Assembly: GCA_937897535.1 (NCBI GenBank)
Contig: CALCQB010000160.1
Location: 1-11,019, forward strand
Direction of reading: 5' to 3'
DNA from: an uncultured Novosphingobium sp.
Lineage (GTDB): Bacteria; Pseudomonadota; Alphaproteobacteria; Sphingomonadales; Sphingomonadaceae
DNA length: 11,019 nt
How positions within the stretch are numbered: the stretch's first letter is position 1; the number at the start of each line of letters is the position of its first letter. The notes under the pieces are model-generated. The model had not been told where the DNA came from. It did not search any database and saw only the letters and a list, made by a program, of their open reading frames with translations. The translations under genes were made by a program, and so were the position numbers. Positions 7,442 to 11,019 of this stretch are shown in pieces.

Positions 7442-7756
7442 ATGACCAAGCCTGCCGACCTTGCCGAACTCAAGGCCAACGCCGCTGCCATGTCGGCGCG
7501 GCTCAAGATCATGAGCCATCCCGAGCGGCTGCTGATGCTGTGCCGGATGGATGAAGGCGAAGCCTCGGTGACCGAGCTGGTGGCCCTGACGGCACTGTCG
7601 CAATCGGCCGTCTCGCAGCACCTGGCCTTGCTGCGCGAGGAGGACATCGTCGCGATCCGCAGCGCCGCGCAGACCCGGTTTTACAGCCTCAAGGACCCGG
7701 TGGTCCGCGCGATCATTCACGCGCTGTGCGATATCTGCGCGGAGAAGAGTGCCTGA
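7442..7756 (+). CDS. ArsR-family transcriptional repressor, BigR/SqrR/YgaV-like
   Basis: This 104-residue winged-helix regulator has the typical ArsR/SmtB length. A first helix leads to MSHPERLLMLCRM (24-36), then the helix-turn-helix TELVALTALSQSAVSQHLALLRE (about 44-66) and a beta-wing around AIRSAAQTRFYSL (71-83). There is no ELCVCDL-type metal box near helix 3. Instead Cys34 lies in LLMLC at the position of the first sensing cysteine of BigR, SqrR and YgaV. Cys96 and Cys99 lie in the last helix (ALCDIC), about where their second cysteine sits. Those relatives derepress when the two cysteines are bridged by persulfide or polysulfide, so sulfide or redox sensing is an inference here. Its place just after the exporter genes suggests it represses that operon, itself, or both. 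It ends convergent to the acyl-CoA dehydrogenase genes. Confidence 0.88.
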   Translation: MTKPADLAELKANAAAMSARLKIMSHPERLLMLCRMDEGEASVTELVALTALSQSAVSQHLALLREEDIVAIRSAAQTRFYSLKDPVVRAIIHALCDICAEKSA

Positions 7757-7776
7757 GGGCCTGCTTTCGGGCCGGG

Positions 7777-7808
7777 CGCAGCCGAGAAGCCGTGGCGTCT
7801 CGACTGCG
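7777..7808. terminator. Hairpin in the convergent intergenic gap (possible bidirectional terminator)
   Basis: Two 15-base arms (7777-7791 and 7794-7808) are inverted repeats with two mismatched pairs. They form a long GC-rich stem once the inner pair opens. The hairpin sits between the arsR stop (7756) and the dehydrogenase stop (7841), where transcripts from both strands must end. No T-run follows on either side, so classic intrinsic termination is uncertain. It may act as a 3' end stabiliser instead. Confidence 0.4.
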
Positions 7809-7840
7809 CTTGATCTGAACCGAGCCGGGCCAAGGCTGCC

Positions 7841-9046
7841 TTAGGCCGGGATCGCGTTGAACGGCACGCCCTTGTCGGGCCGGTGATCCTGCGGCAGGCC
7901 GAGGATCTTTTCCGCGATGGTGTTGAGCAGCACCTCGTCCGAGCCCCCGGCGATCCGCCCGGTCGGAGCGTTAAGCCAGCTGGTTCCCCAGTCGGTCTTG
8001 ACATAGGCGTGCTCGTCGAAGGCGAGGCTTTCCGTACCCTTCATGTCCATCGCCAGTTCCGACAGTTTCTGGCGGCTGCGCACCGCGACCAGTTTCTGCA
8101 AGGAGCCCTCCGGCCCCGGCTGCATCCCGGCCATCATCATCGCAAAGGCGCGGCGGGTGATCGAATCGAGCCCGGCGCGCATCGCGTGGTTGCGGGCGAT
8201 CGCCGAGCGCATCCGCCCATCTTCAATTGCGGGCCTGCCGTTGAGCTCGGTTTCGTTCGCCAGCTTGACGAATTCATCGAGGTGCGGGCCGAACCCGCCG
8301 CTGTCGGTGGCGATGTAGCGTTCGATCATCAGCGTGTGGAGCGAGACTGCAAAGCCCGCGCCGACCGCGCCGAGCCGCTGCGAATCCTCGACCCGGACGT
8401 CGTCGAAGAACACCTCGTTGACGTGGCTGTCGCCGCCGGCGAGCTTGATCGGGCGCACTTCGACGCCCTTGGATTTCATGTCGATCCAGAAATAGGTCAG
8501 CCCCTTGTGCTTGGCGACCGTGGGATCGCTGCGGGTGACGATCACGCCATAGTCGCAATACTGCGCCCACGAGGTCCAGATCTTCTGGCCGTTCATCTTC
8601 CAGCCGTTGCCGTCGGGTTCGACCTTGGTGCGCAGTGCGGCAAGGTCTGACCCGCCCGACGGCTCGGAGAACATCTGGCACCAGATTTCCTCGCCGCGCA
8701 GCGCCTTGCGAACCCGCTCCTTCACGAAGTCTTTGTCCTCGCAGTAGTGGATCAGGATCGGCACCGGCATGCCAAGCGAGATCCCGAAGAACTGCACCGG
8801 CATGCCGAACTGCATTTCTTCCGAATCGAAGGCGATCTTGTGGAGGTGGGTGAGCCCCTGGCCGCCGATCTCGACCGGCCAGTTGATCCCGGCGAACCCA
8901 GCATCGTGTTTGGCCGCCATATATTCGCGGCCGAGCGCGAGGTCCTGTTCGACCGTGTTGCCGCTGCGGGCTTCGCGGGCGTATTTCGGGGCCATCGATT
9001 GCAGGAAGGCCAGCGCCTTGGCGCGGTAGGTTTCAAGCTCGCTCAT
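7841..9046 (-). CDS. Acyl-CoA dehydrogenase subunit (catalytic-type partner)
   Basis: This is a 401-residue acyl-CoA dehydrogenase, full length for the family. The middle beta-domain motif MFSEPSGGSDLAALRT (125-140) and KMNGQKIWTSWA (150-161) are well kept. So is the C-terminal motif GRIAGGSDEVLLNTIAEK (363-380) followed by ILGLP. Glu242 in LMIERY lies in the helix that supplies the catalytic base in isovaleryl-CoA dehydrogenase and in FadE29/ChsE2-like subunits. The alternative position used by medium-chain enzymes is Gly in IAGGS. The usual FAD motif of the form TRxxFGxPI is missing, and the partner protein has it. GGAG lies 7 bases before the ATG. The start overlaps the stop of the upstream partner (ATGA). 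It probably oxidises an acyl-CoA at the alpha-beta bond; the substrate is unknown, with sterol- or ring-derived acyl chains being possibilities. Confidence 0.92.
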   Translation of the reverse strand: MSELETYRAKALAFLQSMAPKYAREARSGNTVEQDLALGREYMAAKHDAGFAGINWPVEIGGQGLTHLHKIAFDSEEMQFGMPVQFFGISLGMPVPILIHYCEDKDFVKERVRKALRGEEIWCQMFSEPSGGSDLAALRTKVEPDGNGWKMNGQKIWTSWAQYCDYGVIVTRSDPTVAKHKGLTYFWIDMKSKGVEVRPIKLAGGDSHVNEVFFDDVRVEDSQRLGAVGAGFAVSLHTLMIERYIATDSGGFGPHLDEFVKLANETELNGRPAIEDGRMRSAIARNHAMRAGLDSITRRAFAMMMAGMQPGPEGSLQKLVAVRSRQKLSELAMDMKGTESLAFDEHAYVKTDWGTSWLNAPTGRIAGGSDEVLLNTIAEKILGLPQDHRPDKGVPFNAIPA

Positions 9047-10137
9047 GCCTTTTCTCCGGTCAGTTCGTTCACCAGCAGGTCTTCCCAGAACAGCAGGTTG
9101 CCCTGCTCCACGGCCAGGCTGCGGGCGCGGCGCATATGGAGGTGAAGGCCCAGTTCCCAGGTCACCCCGATCCCGCCGTGGATCTGGACGCAGTCGCGCG
9201 AATTGGTGTCATAGGCTTCGGTCGCCGAAATCCGCGCATCGGCGGCGGCGAGCAGGAAGTCGTCGGTGCCTTCCTGCGCGGCGGCATGGATGCAGTTGGC
9301 CCGGGCGATCTCGACCAGCCCGTACATCTCGGCGATCCGGTGCTTGATCGACTGGAACGCACCGATCGGCTGGCCGAACGCCTTGCGGGTCACGGCATAG
9401 TCGCGGGCAATGTACAGCAGCGCCTCGGCCCCGCCGACCTGTTCGTGCGCGGTGACCACCGCCATCCGGGCGAGCACATCGCGCGCAAGAGTCCGGGCCG
9501 AATCGCCGCGCGCGATCAGGGTCGCGGGGGTGTCGGTAAAGGTCAGATCGGCATAGAGCCGGGTGTTGTCATAACTTGCCACCGCTACGCGTTCAGCCTT
9601 GGCTAGTTCGACCACGACCAGCGCCGCTTCGCCCGCGGCATCGGCCCAGACCAGCGCGAGGTCGGCCTTGAGCCCACCTGCTACCGCCGGTTTGGTGCCC
9701 GTAAGCTTGCCGTCGGCGAAGCTCACTTTCGAAACTGGCGGCAGCGCGGCATTGCCCTCGGCAAAGGCGACGCAGCCGGTGGCCTCGCCGCTTGCCAGCC
9801 TGGGCAGCCATTCGGAGGCCAGTGCGGCATCGCTGCCCTGCACCAGCGCCTGGGCCAGGCCATAGCCCCCGGTCAGGAACGGCGCGCCCGAAGTGGCCGC
9901 GCCGCAAGCCTGCGCCACCAGGCCCAGCTCGGTCAGGCCCAGCCCCAGTCCGCCGTGTTCCTCGGGAATCGCCAGCGCGGTCCAGCCCTGCTCGACCGCG
10001 GTATCCCAGAACGGCTGGTCGTGTTCGCCCACCTGTTCGAGCAGCTTGAGCAAGCGGCCCTTGTCCATCCGGGCATCGAGCACGCGGCGGCTTTCGGTGG
10101 CGATGGCCTGCTGGCCTTCGTCATAGAGTATCGACAT
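9043..10137 (-). CDS. Acyl-CoA dehydrogenase subunit (FAD-motif partner)
   Basis: This protein has 364 residues from the chosen start (366 from the ATG at 10143). It keeps the N-terminal helical domain (LYDEGQQAIATESRRVL) and the FAD-contacting motif TRKAFGQPIGAFQSIKHRIAEM, about 250-271. It also keeps the loop QIHGGIGVTWELGLHLHMRRA (about 318-338). The middle beta-domain is degenerate: no SEP-GGSD or GxKxxIT motif, with GTKPAVAGGLKADLALVWA in its place. The C-terminal GGTxE-type motif is also absent. Such partly degenerate proteins are one subunit of two-gene alpha2beta2 enzymes such as FadE28-FadE29. The start codons at 10143 and 10137 are both in frame. AAGGAG lies only 3 bases from the first but 9 from the second, favouring 10137. 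It is translationally coupled to the downstream subunit. Confidence 0.9.
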   Translation of the reverse strand: MSILYDEGQQAIATESRRVLDARMDKGRLLKLLEQVGEHDQPFWDTAVEQGWTALAIPEEHGGLGLGLTELGLVAQACGAATSGAPFLTGGYGLAQALVQGSDAALASEWLPRLASGEATGCVAFAEGNAALPPVSKVSFADGKLTGTKPAVAGGLKADLALVWADAAGEAALVVVELAKAERVAVASYDNTRLYADLTFTDTPATLIARGDSARTLARDVLARMAVVTAHEQVGGAEALLYIARDYAVTRKAFGQPIGAFQSIKHRIAEMYGLVEIARANCIHAAAQEGTDDFLLAAADARISATEAYDTNSRDCVQIHGGIGVTWELGLHLHMRRARSLAVEQGNLLFWEDLLVNELTGEKA

Positions 10138-10146
10138 CGGCATTCT

Positions 10147-10152
10147 CTCCTT
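10147..10152 (-). promoter_or_regulatory. Ribosome binding site that favours the start at 10137
   Basis: AAGGAG on the minus strand is 3 bases from the ATG at 10143, which is too close. It is 9 bases from the ATG at 10137, which is acceptable. Confidence 0.5.
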
Positions 10153-10157
10153 GGCAC

Positions 10158-10181
10158 CTTCTTAACCGATCGATTAAGAAG
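10158..10181. promoter_or_regulatory. 24-bp palindromic operator candidate in the divergent promoter
   Basis: Arms CTTCTTAA (10158-10165) and TTAAGAAG (10174-10181) are perfect inverted repeats. They flank a centre containing the self-complementary CGATCG (10167-10172). Only one symmetric pair out of twelve is mismatched. It lies in the 61-73 bases separating the divergent dehydrogenase and reductase genes and must overlap both promoters. Size and symmetry fit a dimeric repressor such as the TetR family, which often governs acyl-CoA genes. No such regulator is encoded in the window apart from ArsR. Confidence 0.6.
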
Positions 10182-10198
10182 CGCAATCACCTGTACGA

Positions 10199-10203
10199 GA
10201 GGA
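10199..10203 (+). promoter_or_regulatory. Ribosome binding site that favours the start at 10211
   Basis: GAGGA is only one base from the ATG at 10205 but 7 bases from the in-frame ATG at 10211. The second ATG is therefore the likelier start of the reductase. Confidence 0.5.
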
Positions 10204-10210
10204 CATGTCC

Positions 10211-10957
10211 ATGACCCCCGATCCCCTGTTCGATTTCACTGGCAAAGTGGTGCTGGTCACCGGCGGCTCGCGCGGGCTGGGCTACCGGATGGTCAGGGCC
10301 TTCGCGGCCCGCGGCGCGGACGTGATCATCGCCAGCCGCAAGCTGGAAAACTGCGAAAAGGTGGCGGATGAAATCCGCGCGCTGGGCGGCCGCGCGCTTG
10401 CGGTGGGGATGCACGCGGGCCGCTGGGCGGATTGCGACGCGCTGGTCGAGCAGGCCTACGCAGAGTTCGGGCGGATCGACGTGCTGGTCAACAATGCCGG
10501 CATGTCTCCTGCCTGCCCCAGCCACGAAGTCAGCGAGGCGCTGTTCGATTCGGTCCTCAACCTCAACTTCAAGGGCCCGTTCCGGCTCGCCAGCCAGGTC
10601 GGGCACCGGATGGCCGCGTCTGGCGGCGGCGCGATCATCAACATCAGCTCGATCGCCTCGACCCGCTCGTCGCCGGGCGTCGTGCCCTATTCCGGGGCCA
10701 AAGCCGCGCTCAACGCGATGACCGTCTCGTTGGCCCGTGAATATGCCCCGAAGGTGCGGGTCAATGCGATCGTCGCCGGGCCGTTCCTGACCGATATCGC
10801 CGAGGCGTGGGAGCCCGACAAGCGCGAGAGCCAGCCTGTTGCGCTGGGCCGCCCGGGGCTGCCCGAAGAAATCGTTACCGCCGTGCTGATGCTGGCCAGT
10901 CCGTCCTCGAGCTATACCACCGGTGTGCTGCTGCCGGTTGACGGCGGCTCGGGCTGA
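10211..10957 (+). CDS. SDR-family NAD(P)-dependent oxidoreductase
   Basis: This classical short-chain dehydrogenase/reductase has 248 residues, a typical length. In numbering from the upstream ATG (10205) the nucleotide-binding motif TGGSRGLG is at 19-26, NNAG at 96-99 and the structural Asn at 121. The catalytic triad is Ser149, Tyr162 and Lys166 (YSGAK). The C-terminal VDGGSG is the usual family ending. Arg23 in the glycine motif and Arg45 after the second beta-strand suggest NADP(H) rather than NAD(H). All catalytic residues are present. The likely reaction is reduction or oxidation of a hydroxy/keto group, perhaps on an acyl-CoA in the pathway of the adjacent dehydrogenases. That role rests on the shared divergent promoter and is inferred. 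The first in-frame ATG (10205) is an alternative start. Confidence 0.92.
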   Translation: MTPDPLFDFTGKVVLVTGGSRGLGYRMVRAFAARGADVIIASRKLENCEKVADEIRALGGRALAVGMHAGRWADCDALVEQAYAEFGRIDVLVNNAGMSPACPSHEVSEALFDSVLNLNFKGPFRLASQVGHRMAASGGGAIINISSIASTRSSPGVVPYSGAKAALNAMTVSLAREYAPKVRVNAIVAGPFLTDIAEAWEPDKRESQPVALGRPGLPEEIVTAVLMLASPSSSYTTGVLLPVDGGSG

Positions 10958-11019
10958 CCCCTCGCGCTGTCCGGCGGTGTCATATTCCGCTTTGCAATCC
11001 GGCCCGGCGCGCTAGTCTG
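10958..11019. other. Terminal non-coding stretch
   Basis: These 62 bases after the reductase stop contain no gene I can support and no clear terminator hairpin. TTGCAA (10992-10997) and TAGTCT (11013-11018), spaced 15 bases, are a weak promoter-like pair for a gene beyond the window. Confidence 0.3.

Noticed and set aside
7883..8650. 255-codon plus-strand open frame over the acyl-CoA dehydrogenase
   Set aside because: It is antisense to strongly conserved acyl-CoA dehydrogenase motifs and has no family resemblance of its own.

Overview
The window reads as two unrelated pieces of DNA joined near position 1500-1530. Positions 1 to about 1510 look like a betaproteobacterium of the Comamonadaceae type. 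They hold a complete ExbD/TolR-type energy-transducing protein, a complete NarL/FixJ-type response regulator and the first 111 codons of a multi-pass membrane sensor. The sensor stops abruptly after its third hydrophobic segment. From about 1515 onwards the base composition becomes steadily GC-rich: sampled 60-base rows go from about 40-60% GC in the regulator/sensor stretch to about 65% in the hydrolase gene. Codon use and protein types there suit a sphingomonad-like alphaproteobacterium. An assembly chimera is the simplest explanation, and a real rearrangement is possible. Taxonomic statements come from family resemblance only; no search was run.

Positions 1566-7756 (+ strand) hold a tight gene run. 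A beta-CASP metallo-beta-lactamase-fold hydrolase is followed by an ABC ATPase, a duplicated FtsX-type permease and a HlyD-type periplasmic adaptor. These four genes are joined by stop/start overlaps (ATGA, GTGA, TGATG), which implies translational coupling. After 77 bases with its own ribosome binding site comes a small ArsR-family repressor whose cysteine pattern resembles the persulfide/redox sensors BigR, SqrR and YgaV. The ATPase, permease and adaptor form most of a MacAB/DevBCA-like efflux assembly. No outer-membrane channel gene is present in the window.

Positions 7841-10143 (- strand) hold two acyl-CoA dehydrogenase-family genes overlapping by ATGA. Their FAD-binding and active-site motifs are complementary, one protein keeping what the other has lost, as expected of an obligate two-subunit (alpha2beta2) enzyme. 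Divergent from them, on the + strand, is a short-chain dehydrogenase/reductase (10211-10957). The divergent promoter gap is very short and contains a 24-bp near-perfect palindrome (10158-10181), a strong operator candidate controlling both directions. The convergent gap after arsR (7757-7840) contains an imperfect 15-bp-arm hairpin without a T-run.

There is no gene-free stretch over 300 bases. The last 62 bases (10958-11019) hold no gene I can support. I see no tRNA, rRNA, CRISPR array, insertion sequence or long repeat.
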